Source of the DNA: Gordionus sp. m RMFG-2023
Taxonomy: Eukaryota > Nematomorpha > Gordioida > Chordodea > Parachordodidae
Direction: 5' to 3'
DNA length: 64,000 bases
NCBI RefSeq assembly: GCF_954871325.1
Contig: NC_088775.1
Coordinates: 21,429,561-21,493,560, forward strand
Shown: positions 58,501 to 64,000 of the stretch, in pieces
Layout of the letters: each line of letters opens with the position of its first letter
Numbering within the stretch: position 1 is the stretch's first letter
The notes under the pieces: model-generated
Databases searched by the model: none
Seen by the model: the letters and a program-made list of their open reading frames with translations, nothing else
What the model was told of the DNA's origin: nothing
Program-made: the position numbers and the translations under genes

Positions 58501-58567
58501 GCTTCTATGAAACTACGCTATCAGATAGCGATCAAAATCCTCCTGAAATTAAAACGTTGGCTAAAAA
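31509..58567 (+). CDS. NOG1: Nucleolar GTP-binding protein 1 (NOG1/GTPBP4), 12 exons, 3' end not in view
   Basis: This is an essential nucleolar GTPase of the OBG/NOG1 family that binds pre-60S ribosomes. Joining the exons gives 519 codons collinear with human GTPBP4, which has about 634 residues. Landmarks: start [17 protein letters not shown]-loop GFPNVGKSS (residues 175-183); switch region [15 protein letters not shown] (221-224); NKVD (289-292); SAL (322-324); and the NOG1-specific EMEMGDDY segment (exon 11). All introns are GT-AG and keep the frame. Intron lengths are 40, 108, 7786, 499, 8460, 6983, 471, 309, 90, 556 and 198 bp. No stop or frameshift was seen, so the gene looks functional. 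The last C-terminal exon or exons (basic tail after LAK) were not found before 64000. The human comparison is from memory. Confidence 0.97.
31597..31871 (+). CDS. NOG1: NOG1 exon 2
   Basis: It runs from [15 protein letters not shown] through [20 protein letters not shown] and [20 protein letters not shown] to KAKQLIN. It is nearly as conserved as human. Acceptor ATTTAG, donor GTAACT, phase 2. Confidence 0.96.
31980..32063 (+). CDS. NOG1: NOG1 exon 3
   Basis: It encodes [18 protein letters not shown] and KQLKKAALG, then splits an Arg codon. Donor GTAATA. A candidate transposon end begins 18 bp inside the following intron. Confidence 0.95.
32082..33762. mobile_element. Possible TIR element in NOG1 intron 3
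   Basis: AATCACAGGCCTAC (32082) is mirrored by CAGACCTGTGATT at 33750-33762, a 9-bp perfect TIR extending to 13 positions with one or two mismatches. A G-rich patch (GGCAAATG, then TTTGCCCCCATACCCCC) near the left end resembles other hAT-type ends here. No target duplication and no transposase are visible. A run of TATATA borders the left end. Confidence 0.4.
33763..35329. other. NOG1 intron 3, AT-rich DNA
   Basis: No coding and no paired ends were seen. The motif AATTGACCGGTCAAGAAT (33956) resembles the right end of the hAT at 52601-53870, but too little is left to call. Confidence 0.4.
35330..36282 (+). pseudogene. LINE reverse transcriptase fragment (LINE A)
   Basis: The open 201-codon piece (35692-36294) carries the N-terminal half of a non-LTR reverse transcriptase: [20 protein letters not shown], then [11 protein letters not shown], then [20 protein letters not shown]. 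These equal the family's K..KAPGPD.I and PK......YR.I.L.S...K blocks. The upstream part (35330-35690) is similar in style but broken by stops. The catalytic YADD half is missing because another LINE copy begins at 36283. The copy is truncated and inactive. Confidence 0.85.
36283..36995 (-). pseudogene. LINE 3' portion (LINE B), 5'-truncated
   Basis: On the minus strand, [17 protein letters not shown] and SCKYLGSTI are the post-YADD part of a non-LTR reverse transcriptase. The thumb-like region follows, with [27 protein letters not shown] and [10 protein letters not shown]. It ends in GAGAAAAAAAAAA (T run on the plus strand at about 36281-36291), the mark of target-primed insertion. It lies against LINE A in opposite orientation and probably inserted into it. 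Two open pieces are in different frames, so it is broken. Confidence 0.85.
36996..37335. mobile_element. GC-rich hAT-type MITE, left end missing
   Basis: Two patches rich in TTCGGGCC/GGACCGG motifs (37005-37075 and 37215-37300) flank AT-rich DNA. The right end reads GGCCTGATGCATGTCACTAAT. The left partner end is absent where it meets LINE B. Confidence 0.5.
37596..39003 (-). mobile_element. hAT element, 1.41 kb, 8-bp target duplication
   Basis: It belongs to the same family as 49294-49896 and 58634-60401, with the outer GGTCTGCATTGGGC end and arrays of CCCGCCCAT-type motifs at both ends. GTGCGCTA flanks it exactly on both sides (37588-37595 and 39004-39011). The right end stops at GGGCGGGCT and lacks the outer TIR of its relatives, yet the duplication is perfect. 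A minus-strand hAT dimerisation relic lies at 38030-38180. Confidence 0.85.
38000..38185 (-). pseudogene. hAT dimerisation-domain relic
   Basis: The minus strand is homologous to the intact motif at 59.86-60.06 kb ([18 protein letters not shown]...[13 protein letters not shown]). Here it is broken by stops and shifts. Confidence 0.65.
39012..39849. other. NOG1 intron 3, last 0.8 kb
   Basis: AT-rich sequence up to the acceptor TATTAG, with no element recognised. The open frame at 39159-39419 has no recognisable content. Confidence 0.45.
39850..40003 (+). CDS. NOG1: NOG1 exon 4 with the P-loop
   Basis: It encodes [27 protein letters not shown] and [13 protein letters not shown], the G1 motif that binds the GTP phosphates. 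The ATG at 39851 corresponds to an internal Met in human NOG1 (RMCTVIKRQ), not to a start. Donor GTAATA, phase 0. Confidence 0.97.
40503..40595 (+). CDS. NOG1: NOG1 exon 5 with switch I
   Basis: It encodes [20 protein letters not shown] and [11 protein letters not shown], near-identical to human. The acceptor is TTTGCCAG. The donor GTTCGA has T at +3, a little weak. The 499-bp intron 4 before it is plain AT-rich DNA with a run of about ten G near 40256. Confidence 0.97.
40840..41180 (+). repeat. Left 340-bp TIR
   Basis: It is the inverse of 48563-48899. It includes AACCCGACCATCTCAGATTT, AACCAGAGATATAGGGCTTC and TTAGATGCACTATGTATATC. Confidence 0.93.
41378..41605 (-). pseudogene. Transposase fragment, C-terminal part
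   Basis: It reads [20 protein letters not shown] and then [18 protein letters not shown]. This matches an uncharacterised transposase-like family common in arthropods and cnidarians, with the signature SDG.AGQYKN..NF.NLC.H..DF...AEWHFFATSHGK. The SDG, H and HGK blocks probably include catalytic residues. It is the downstream end of the gene whose front lies at 46.9-47.9 kb. Confidence 0.75.
41870..42250 (-). pseudogene. Gag-like relic of a gypsy-type element
   Basis: Minus-strand frames give [10 protein letters not shown] and [15 protein letters not shown], resembling the capsid C-terminal region of Ty3/gypsy gag (ALA..CEF......IRDR.V.G). A short tandem duplication of about 45 bp (CGGATTCTGTAGGCCCGCGACT twice, 41991-42057) lies within. 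It is a broken fossil. Confidence 0.5.
42446..43113 (-). repeat. LTR of the gypsy fossil
   Basis: On the minus strand it starts TGTTGAAGTTATT directly after a purine-rich AAGTAGAAGTGCGAAGG. It ends before TTGGCGACGAGG, which fits a tRNA primer site. Boundaries rest on these two marks because no second full LTR is present. Confidence 0.5.
43189..43461 (-). pseudogene. Gag-like ORF of the gypsy fossil, left arm
   Basis: It begins [20 protein letters not shown] and shares its first part with the right-arm copy. It is a fossil and lies after the integrase and minisatellite. Confidence 0.55.
43600..43985. repeat. 68-bp minisatellite, left arm
   Basis: Five to six units carry ACATTCTGATTCTCATAAT and CTCGCAGACTTGTT, spaced 67-72 bp apart. 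The right arm has the inverse (45895-46335). Confidence 0.9.
44090..45479 (-). pseudogene. Gypsy-type RNase H and integrase region
   Basis: In order on the minus strand: RNase H end ([36 protein letters not shown]); H2C2 zinc finger ([13 protein letters not shown]...CETCNKC); integrase core ([43 protein letters not shown]); and integrase tail ([25 protein letters not shown]). Most is in one 370-codon open piece, so the fossil is not old. Reverse transcriptase and protease are absent. It is part of the rearranged copy at 41.63-46.89 kb. Confidence 0.9.
45895..46335. repeat. 68-bp minisatellite, right arm
   Basis: Six to seven units contain AACAAGTCTGCGAGAATTATG and AGAATGCTGATAGACATAAT. It has more units than the left arm. 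Confidence 0.9.
46490..46780 (+). pseudogene. Zinc-knuckle (gag-like) ORF of the gypsy fossil, right arm
   Basis: A 96-codon frame MASYVRVGN...REREWG...[16 protein letters not shown]. The CX2CX3HX4C knuckle is one residue shorter than the canonical CX2CX4HX4C of retroelement nucleocapsids. The basic Arg-rich stretch before it is typical of nucleic-acid binding. Its place after integrase and minisatellite is unusual for gag. Treated as part of the fossil. Confidence 0.65.
46890..47935 (-). pseudogene. Transposase gene, front part, of the 8-kb transposon
   Basis: The pieces on the minus strand are 47933-47661 (basic; [15 protein letters not shown]), then 47328-47077 ([42 protein letters not shown]), then 47050-46890 ([13 protein letters not shown] and [11 protein letters not shown]). 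These are the N-terminal and middle blocks of the same family whose SDG...AEWHFF block is at 41.4-41.6 kb: VC..HQNVKLM, then YK...C...CM.G.C..CPG, then W...DR.TL...FI..L, then HSFIAK.Q. Stops separate the pieces, and the gypsy fossil interrupts the gene. Confidence 0.75.
48563..48899 (-). repeat. Right 340-bp TIR
   Basis: It is the inverse of 40840-41180, ending ACATGGAATGACCC. Confidence 0.93.
49056..49205 (+). CDS. NOG1: NOG1 exon 6 with DTPG
   Basis: It begins [20 protein letters not shown] and ends [14 protein letters not shown]. It carries the G3 DTPG and the family-specific [13 protein letters not shown]. Acceptor AACTCAG, donor GTTAGC, phase 0 on both sides. Confidence 0.98.
49294..49896 (-). 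mobile_element. hAT MITE, 603 bp, perfect 8-bp target duplication
   Basis: The ends are TAGAGGTCTGCATT and the inverse of TAGAGATCTGCATTGGGC. ATCTAAAG flanks it exactly (49286-49293 and 49897-49904). Arrays of CCCGCCCAT motifs lie at both ends. A scrap of the hAT dimerisation motif (about 49720-49800, minus strand) shows it is an internally deleted relative of 37596-39003 and 58634-60401. Confidence 0.93.
50277..51771 (-). mobile_element. Short LTR retrotransposon fossil, 1.5 kb
   Basis: Direct LTRs 50277-50571 and 51472-51771 are nearly identical. On the minus strand, a purine tract (ending TTTTGGGGGGTGATGCA) precedes the 3' LTR and a TGGTGGAGGATAGGGG site lies just after the 5' LTR, so orientation is minus. 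Flanks GATTTTAA and GATTTTAT suggest the target duplication. The interior (900 bp) has no coding, so it is a TRIM-like, recent, non-autonomous element. It includes two short direct repeats (CTTCA...TTTCAGACCCATACC, 51330-51410). Confidence 0.85.
51772..52410 (+). pseudogene. Gypsy-type RNase H relic between 95-bp direct repeats
   Basis: Plus-strand frames give [18 protein letters not shown] (RNase H; compare the Y..IE.EALAI.Y pattern) and CLSRLP, followed by an open 90-codon stretch (52098-52370) like the linker before integrase. The segments 51772-51870 and 52316-52410 are direct repeats (GATTTTATAATTTTTA; TTTAAAC.TTTTTACC.AAATTAACC). It is a broken pol fossil. Confidence 0.6.
52601..53870 (-). 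mobile_element. hAT element, 1.27 kb
   Basis: The ends are CAGGGTTG and CAACCCTG, and both inner sides carry GGTCAA/TTGACC motifs. The flanking octamers ATTATAAT (52593-52600) and ATTACAAT (53871-53878) match at 7 of 8. A minus-strand relic at about 52790-52960 reads [10 protein letters not shown] and then [12 protein letters not shown]...TNKLV, a broken hAT dimerisation domain. Confidence 0.8.
54022..55042 (-). mobile_element. Helitron, 1.02 kb, minus strand
   Basis: The 3' end is on the left: CTAG (54022-54025), then a perfect 7-bp hairpin CCCGTCA-AGAA-TGACGGG (54033-54050) placed 7 nt inside. The 5' end is the inverse of TCACCGTAATCAAGAA at 55042. It inserts between A and T, as Helitrons do. 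It contains no helicase. The 54184-54650 body matches that of the 7436 Helitron but in the opposite direction relative to the ends. A tRNA-like module lies within. Confidence 0.88.
54788..54862 (+). ncRNA. tRNA-like module with Pol III A and B boxes
   Basis: The A box TGGCTGAGTGG (54795-54805) and B box TGTTCGAATCC (54839-54849) are near-perfect and spaced 44 nt apart. The T arm is only partly paired and the acceptor ends do not pair, so it is not a working tRNA. It is most likely the head of a tRNA-derived SINE (Leu or Ser-like A box). A 42-bp AT-rich tandem pair (GATAGGAAAGTTGATAG) follows. Confidence 0.6.
55043..55850. other. NOG1 intron 6, no clear element
   Basis: There is an ATG-started frame of 44 codons at 55580-55714 ([17 protein letters not shown]), short and without family resemblance. 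The rest is AT-rich. Confidence 0.35.
55851..56066. mobile_element. Possible small MITE just upstream of exon 7
   Basis: CCCTGCATCGGA on the left faces TCCGTGCAGG on the right, with TTCGGATC-type motifs inside the right end. The match is short, no target duplication is visible, and the call is tentative. Confidence 0.3.
56189..56230 (+). CDS. NOG1: NOG1 micro-exon 7 (42 nt)
   Basis: It encodes [14 protein letters not shown], aligned with human LELFQNIRPLFINK. It is exactly the 14 residues missing between exons 6 and 8. Acceptor TTATTTCCAG, donor GTTATA, phase 0 on both sides, so skipping it would keep the frame but delete the strand before NKVD. Confidence 0.95.
56702..56860 (+). CDS. NOG1: NOG1 exon 8 with NKVD and SAL
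   Basis: It begins [20 protein letters not shown] (G4, guanine specificity) and ends [15 protein letters not shown] (G5). Acceptor AAAATTAG, donor GTAATT. Confidence 0.97.
57170..57280 (+). CDS. NOG1: NOG1 exon 9
   Basis: It begins [20 protein letters not shown] and ends [13 protein letters not shown], matching human ACDRLLAHRVETKMKGNK and LAIPTRRD. Donor GTATAT. Confidence 0.96.
57371..57547 (+). CDS. NOG1: NOG1 exon 10
   Basis: It starts [15 protein letters not shown] (human ERPPFIPEGV) and continues with a Lys/Glu-rich linker to [11 protein letters not shown]. The linker between PFIPPG and the next conserved block is about 49 residues against about 17 in human. Donor GTTAGT. The exact acceptor could shift by a few codons. 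Confidence 0.9.
58104..58256 (+). CDS. NOG1: NOG1 exon 11
   Basis: It begins [20 protein letters not shown] and ends [14 protein letters not shown], the NOG1-specific C-terminal domain that contacts the pre-60S particle. Donor GTAAAA. Confidence 0.97.
58455..58567 (+). CDS. NOG1: NOG1 exon 12, last one seen
   Basis: It begins [20 protein letters not shown] and continues [15 protein letters not shown], then splits a codon at GTAAAT. GFY and the acidic SDSD match the yeast and animal pattern. The acceptor AACGAAG is purine-rich and weak, but the protein match fixes it. A hAT element begins 66 bp after the donor. Confidence 0.92.
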
Positions 58568-58924
58568 GTAAATAATTACCCTTGAAGTATAAATTTTTCA
58601 ATAGCACATAATTATACCTACATATACATAGACTAGAGATCTGCATTGGATGGGTTTTCGGCCCGCCAGCCCATCTAAGTGGGCGGGCAGATGGGCTGGT
58701 AAAAAAATTTTCGAGAATGGGCAGGCGGGCGGGCAGTTTAAAAAATCTTGAAACTATGGGTGGGTGGGCGGGTTAAGAAATTTAAACAATGGGCGGGCTG
58801 GTTAAGGAAATTTAAAATTTTTGTTCAAAAACAAACTAAATAAAAATCATAATTAATTAAATGATCGATAACAATATTTCTTTTTTATTGTACCACTCGT
58901 TTTTTTTAAGTGAAGAACACTTTA

Positions 58925-59824
58925 CTAGTTTTTCGACATTTTTATCTAATTGTTCCCACCATATATAATGTCTCGTAATGGATTTCATTGATGTAATACC
59001 CGGATGTCCCGTATGCAATATATATAATACTCTTTTTTAAAGTGAGTACGGAATGATTAATTTGCCATTCCAAAATAAAATACCGTCATCATTTTCTATT
59101 TCATCTATTCTTGTTCTAAAAGCTTGTAATTCTGGTAATTGATTTTGTATATTTATACCATTTATTAATATATTTACTTTTCTTAAAATTGGACTTTTGC
59201 GGTTTCCTCTCTAGGTTCTTTCTTGATAGAGTTAATGTGTCATAAGTAAGATTTCTTATATATTTCACTGTTTTATTTTCGCTTGTTATTCGCGATAAAG
59301 CATCTGCAATTATATTATTAGCGCCATTCTTGTACATTATTTCATAATTATATGCAGATAATTTATAAGACCAACGTAATAATCTATGGTTTTTTAATGA
59401 GCTTAAATCTCTGCAATGACCATATATCTTTATTAAAGGTTTGTGGTCTGTTCGTATTTTAAATTTTCGTCCATACAAATAGTTATGAAATTTTTTACGC
59501 CGTTTATTATTGCCTTTGCTTCTTTGTCTATTGTAGAATAATTCTTTTCAGCGTCTTTTAAAGTTCTTGAGGTGTAAGCATTGGAAATTTGTTACCATTA
59601 TCATATTTTTGCAACAGCTCCAAATTATTGGTTAGATGCATCTGTTTCTAATATTAACTCAAGGTCCGGTTAATAAAACTGTATAGTATTTTTTTCTGTT
59701 ATTATTCCTAATAGCATGAAAACGATTACAAAAATAGCACGGTATTTTATTTTGGAATGGCAGATTAATCATTCCGTACTCACTTCTAAAAAGTTGTACA
59801 TATATTGCATACCTGACATCCGGA
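58925..59824 (-). mobile_element. Gypsy-type pol fragment inserted in the hAT, with folded-back end
   Basis: Minus-strand parts: RNase H (RKFKIRTDHKPLIKIYG; NNIIADALSRI) at 59116-59478, and the integrase zinc finger (YILHTGHPGITSMKSITRHY) near 58960-59060. No LTRs are present. The last 85 bp (59740-59824) are an inverted copy of about 59000-59084. It is a broken, incomplete fossil that lies between hAT sequences on both sides. Confidence 0.8.
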
Positions 59825-59825
59825 T

Positions 59826-60062
59826 CTCACTTGAGGAAGAGGATATACATCAAACGGATATTCTACGTTGGTGCAAACGACAAGAAAAAGATTTGCCAAA
59901 GCTATCAAGATTAGCAAGAAAAATATTGGCAATTCCTGCCTAGTGCTTCTTCTGAACGGGGATTTAGCATTGCTGGAAGGTTTTTAGAACAAAGAAGAAC
60001 GTGTTTGAATTCAGAAAATGTCGATTCATTATTATTTTTGCATTTTTTTCATAAATATTCTT
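59826..60062 (+). pseudogene. hAT transposase dimerisation domain
   Basis: TDILRWCKRQEKDLPKLSRL and ARKILAIPA are followed, in a shifted frame, by [20 protein letters not shown] and [10 protein letters not shown]. This is the classic hAT C-terminal domain (W.......P.LS.LAR..LAIPASSA.SER.FS.AG......R..L....V..L.FL). It is the best-preserved transposase piece of its family here. The rest of the gene is gone. Confidence 0.9.
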
Positions 60063-60409
60063 TTTGATCAAATAAATTATCCATAATTTAAATTGATTAT
60101 TTTTTTTATTAAATTAATTTCCTAAATTATAAACTTTTTGTAGAAGTGTAATGCTGAAATATTTTTATTAGATGCTTAAAAAATTCAAAAAATGGCCATA
60201 ATTAAATTTTATAAGCGGGCTTGGGTTAAATTTTTTTATAAATAATGGGCGGGCAGGTAAGGATTTTTAGACAAATGGACGGGGTGGGCGGGTATATATT
60301 TTTTTGAAAATTATGGGCGGACTGGGAGGGCGGGTTAAAAAATTTTAAAACATTGGGAGGGCGGGCTTTTGGTACAAAAACCCGCCCAATGCAGATCTCT
60401 AACATAGAC

Positions 60410-61330
60410 TGTCAATTCATTGAAATTTATTTTGAAGTGTCATTCACAAATCAGCGGATGACACGCCATTATGGTTTCCCATTTATTTAAATAGAACTAT
60501 GATTTTTTTTAAAAAAAGTTTTCAAAAAATTATAATATGAATTAATTACATGGGTAATCGAAATTGCATGTCATCAGTTGATTTGTGTCGATATACATTT
60601 GAATCAGCTTAGGTAATATTATAATATCATTGAAAATACTAGTTTGCAAAATCTACCCTGATGGAGGCGAGATAATTTTTAGCCCAACAAATCAAAAAAT
60701 TTAGTATAGTAAGAATTATTAAAATTTACAATATTTCATTGATTTTTCATATTTTGATAAGTATCCGTTAAAAACCTTTCTTCCTAACAAAAATATGATT
60801 GTTTTTTATTTTCTTAGGTAAGCTAACGCTAATTTATTTGAATTATAATTACATTCTTTAACTTAAAAACATATTTTTTTATAAATATATATAAATTAAA
60901 ACATTATTTAAAAAACAAAAATTATTTAAGTAATTCATCGGGATTTGATAATCTATGAAAAATTTCGATAGATATTATTTGCCTTATCTAATAACCCTCA
61001 TTTGGATCACCTCTGATTTACGGTATCTTTTATCCTATTGTTTTGAATAATTTAGGACTCGAGGTTTAAATATATCACAGATGTCTCAAAAAACCGGAAT
61101 AAAATAGATTGCTTAGGTAGCCGTTTTGTATTCATTGGTTTTTAAGTTTTCTGCTATCATTATGGAGTTAGTAGATAAGGATTTGGTAAAACGATCTACT
61201 AAAGTATAATGCCAAGCAAGGAGGATTCCTTATTTCCAACAGATTAGGGCCTCTTATCAGGGCTGTTTGGTTTTCGGGGCTGAAGCCAGAGGGTTCCAAC
61301 GAGGAGAATGTTGGCTTTCATTGATGACAT
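60410..61330. other. NOG1 intron 12 or 3' flank, no element recognised
   Basis: Searched for the expected NOG1 tail (IR.KK...S, then R....K) without success. A GC-richer patch at 61240-61320 gives GLKPEGSNEENVGFH in one frame but is too short to call. Confidence 0.4.
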
Positions 61331-62067
61331 CAGGGTTGGGCACGTTAAAGTGTGCGGTTACCGTTATTCAAGGAAAAAATATGATTATTTTCGTTACCTC
61401 AAAAAAAGTTAACAGTTATGTTACCATTATTCAAAACATGTAACAGTTATAAAAGCTCTTCGTTACATTAAAAAAATGTATTCATTTATTTTGCTGCAAG
61501 TCATTAAGATAATAAAAGGCAGTATAAACTATAAATACACACTAATTTGTTTGTATTTTTTATCCAAATTAATATAATAATAATGAAATATTATCATTTT
61601 AGCATTTGATGAAAGAACTCATTTTTCAAATAGAATATCATAGACTATTAATCATAATAGCAAAAGAAAAGAAATTCGATGGGCTAGGTTGGTAAATTAT
61701 TAAATTTAAAAAATTTTAATTGTCGATATTTATGCAGTATATTAATTTCAAATGATAGATCATGAAGTATAAATTACTTGACATCATTTATATTCTTTAT
61801 AGAGTCCAAATCTGAAAATATAATAAAATCACATGTAGAGGTAGTTACGTCTGGGCTGTTAAAAATAAGTGCAGATTATATTCCTAAGGATTTTGCAGTC
61901 AAAAGATCTTATAGTTTTTTTTATTATAAAATGATAACCCTAGTATTAATTTTAAAAATAGCGAATTTCTAACGTTAAGTTACTCAAAAAATATAACGGT
62001 TACAGAGCGTTGTTACATTTTCAAATTTATAGTATTACAACGTTATACTATTTGTTGTTCAACCCTG
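61331..62067. mobile_element. hAT-type MITE, 737 bp
   Basis: The ends are CAGGGTTGGGCA and TGTTCAACCCTG. Inside both ends are repeated GTTAC/GTAAC motifs (GCGGTTACCGTTATTC; AACGGTTACAGAGCGTTGTTAC), typical of this hAT type. The interior is AT-rich, with a weak 64-codon frame. Flanking octamers do not match clearly. Confidence 0.7.
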
Positions 62068-62450
62068 CATGGCTTAGTATCTGAGGAGTCTGTCTTTTGA
62101 AGAGCAACAATATAGTGTGGTGATCTAGGCTGTCGATATGGAACAGAGAGTACATGTCGTTGATATTACAATTTCATAGTCTATTCGAAAACCAGTAATG
62201 ATTCTAAGCTCTTCATTGGTGAGTAAGTAATAGACTATATTATAACTAGGTATTATTTCTAAACATTCGTGACATGTGACGAGGGCGAAATTATTTAGTC
62301 TGGTGAAGAAGCCGTATTGTTACCATTTTGCGGCTTGTGAGTTAGATTTAGGTGGGAAAAGAGCGATAAGGATTTCGTTTGAACATCTTTCGAAGGTATT
62401 CGATGGAATGATTTGTCAATGGTAAATTCTAGTCTCTTTATCATGTTTAT
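62068..62450 (-). other. Minus-strand stretch with coding-like composition
   Basis: Frames give TFERCSNEILIALFPP, NNFALVTCHECLEI and NEELRIITGFRIDYEIVIS, unusually rich in Cys, Glu and Arg for this window. The family is not recognised, and stops interrupt it. It may be a decayed gene or transposon protein. Confidence 0.25.
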
Positions 62451-62830
62451 GCCCCAATCCTTATTTTAGTACAAATTTATTTTTCCAATCATTTTTTAAT
62501 ATAATTTTGAAAATGAAACATGCAGAAATTTAAGAACGCAATGATAGGAAGATCAAATATTTCTATATTATTTTTTCTATTAAGCCACGATGAAATGTAT
62601 ATTTGCCATGACGGACGAGCATCACCAATTGGAAATTTAAAATGTCAGAATATTATATATTTGATTTTATATCCCCATTCTTAGAATAAACTTATTTCAG
62701 ACCAGAGGTGGAGACGCGATATGATTTAATCGTTGCTGTTTTATCGTAAATAAGATTTAAGACGTGTTATTCCTGAGAACTATCACTCTGCAGAACAAGC
62801 ACTTAGGTGAATTGTTAATAGTATTTTAAT
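62451..62830. other. Unassigned stretch next to the hAT relic
   Basis: No supported feature was found. A minus-strand fragment KFPIGDARPSWQIYISSWLN (about 62580-62640) looks coding-like but is isolated. Confidence 0.3.
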
Positions 62831-64000
62831 AAATTTTGTATACTCTAAAAAATTGAAATAATTTTGTTCTCACTTTGTTCTTTATGGTTATGACGTCCTC
62901 AAGAATAGTATGATCTAAAACTTCATAATAAATTTGTCTATAAAATTCATTAACTGACTCAAAATGATGGTATGATAAATTCAGCCTTCTTCGAATCTTA
63001 AAGGCGTTTTTTCTGTCGTTTTAAAATGGACTCCTCTAAATTTAATTCCTTTGCCTTTAGATTAACTTCTCTCCAAAATTTATGGAAATTCATCTTGTCT
63101 TATTATATCAAAAATTTTGACCAAGATTTCTATTTTATATTTGGCATTCTGAAAATATAATGAAGAACCTTGAATTTCAGCATTTAAAACTTCTACTCTT
63201 AAATATTGTTATCATTTTAAGAAATAAAAAGCTTTATTTTGTGTAATTAATTTTTTGCCCTTGTAGCAACCTCACTGCTAAATGTATTTATAATTTATAA
63301 TAAAAGTTTTTACAATTATTTCATAATTCTTTTTATTAATTTTTGCGATATCATTCGCATACACCAACCAACGTGTGGCATAGTGGCCTTAAAGAAGTTG
63401 AACTATCATCTTGGATGGAACGAAATATCGCCATGCATTTAGGAGAATCTCAAACAAAAGATAATTAATTTTTCATTAATATTATAAAATCGCAAATTTT
63501 TGTAATAGTATTAAATGAATCTTGCACCATACACATGATTTAATGTATGACCTGCACAATGAATATAGATTGTTCTAGGTTCTTCATTATGAAGACACAT
63601 TTGTAAACCGTATATCTTTCCTCTAACTTTAAAGGCTCCATCATAACATTAACCTCCGCATTTTTTGATGTCTAAAGAATATCTATAAATATATCTTTTA
63701 TTACGATAAATAAATATTCAGAATTTGTTTCCGATACTTCATAACCTATAAATATTTTATTTATATTTAAATCCGCTTTCATCTAACGAAAACATATCGA
63801 AGACTATTTTATGGATATATCTATGTTTCATCTGCAATTATCTATAGTATTGTATAACAGATTTTATAGTGTTCACAAGTCTCCTTTTACATCTTATAAA
63901 ATATTATGGTGAGAATTTCATTAGTTATATCATGTGATATCTATTGTAAACAAATTTATGTACGTAATCATTTTCATTGCTTTTATTTACTAATTCCATT
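62831..64000 (-). pseudogene. hAT transposase relic (DUF4371 type), runs off the window
   Basis: In order on the minus strand: VSETNSEYLFIVIKDIFIDI (about 63700); CYDGAFKVRGKIYGLQMCLH, then RTIYIHCAGHTLNHVYGARF (about 63530-63650); and FHKFWREVNLKAKELNLEES and FYRQIYYEVLDHTILEDV (about 62890-63095). These match the DUF4371 order YDGA..M.G...GLQ, YVHC.AH.LNLVL, then YR...YEALD. Stops and shifts are frequent. It is separate from the NOG1 reading direction. Confidence 0.7.

Larger units (their letters stand above)
58634..60401 (+). mobile_element. hAT element, 1.77 kb, perfect 8-bp target duplication
   Basis: The ends are TAGAGATCTGCATTGG and its inverse. ACATAGAC flanks exactly (58626-58633 and 60402-60409). 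GGGCGGGC arrays lie at both ends. The transposase C-terminus survives at 59.83-60.06 kb, but the middle was replaced by a gypsy pol fragment (58.93-59.82 kb). It is the largest member of the family that includes 37596-39003 and 49294-49896. Confidence 0.95.

Overview
This window is AT-rich eukaryotic nuclear DNA, probably from an invertebrate animal. The evidence is spliceosomal introns, a NOG1 gene close to the animal form, and many hAT, Helitron, LINE and Ty3/gypsy-type elements. I cannot name the species. Only one host gene is recognised with certainty: a plus-strand NOG1/GTPBP4 gene (nucleolar GTP-binding protein of 60S ribosome assembly). I place its start codon at 31509 and follow twelve exons to 58567. 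The last part of the gene, perhaps 100 residues judged from the human protein, is not seen and probably lies beyond the right edge.

Layout. 0-9 kb: intergenic DNA with a Cys-rich minus-strand ORF at the left edge, a 425-bp hAT-type MITE, hAT debris, and a Helitron with both ends defined (7436-9085). 9.3-20.5 kb: a mosaic edged by hAT ends. It holds two convergent hAT transposase relics, a small MITE with a perfect 8-bp target duplication, and two tail-to-tail non-coding LTR elements. 20.9-23.2 kb: an array of about 18 copies of a 129-bp satellite. 24.5-27.2 kb: a third LTR element of the same non-coding group. 27.2-31.3 kb: hAT, Helitron and LINE fragments ending just upstream of NOG1.

31.5-58.6 kb: NOG1. 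Five introns are short (40-309 bp), three are about 0.5 kb, and three are 7-8.5 kb. The long ones are made mostly of transposons. Intron 3 holds a TIR element, two LINE fragments and two hAT elements. Intron 5 is almost entirely one 8.06-kb DNA transposon with 340-bp terminal inverted repeats, split by a rearranged gypsy-type fossil that contains a 1.3-1.4 kb palindrome. Intron 6 holds a hAT MITE, a short LTR element, a gypsy pol relic, a larger hAT, and a Helitron carrying a tRNA-like module. It is followed by a 42-nt micro-exon. 58.6-64 kb: a hAT with a perfect 8-bp target duplication and a gypsy fragment inside it, then a second hAT MITE and a minus-strand hAT relic running off the edge.

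The main points of interest are the splicing of a conserved GTPase gene across large TE-filled introns, two separate gypsy fossils that contain folded-back inverted duplications, a pair of Helitrons with matching ends but opposite bodies, and a satellite whose 129-bp unit keeps a 43-codon frame open over long stretches.
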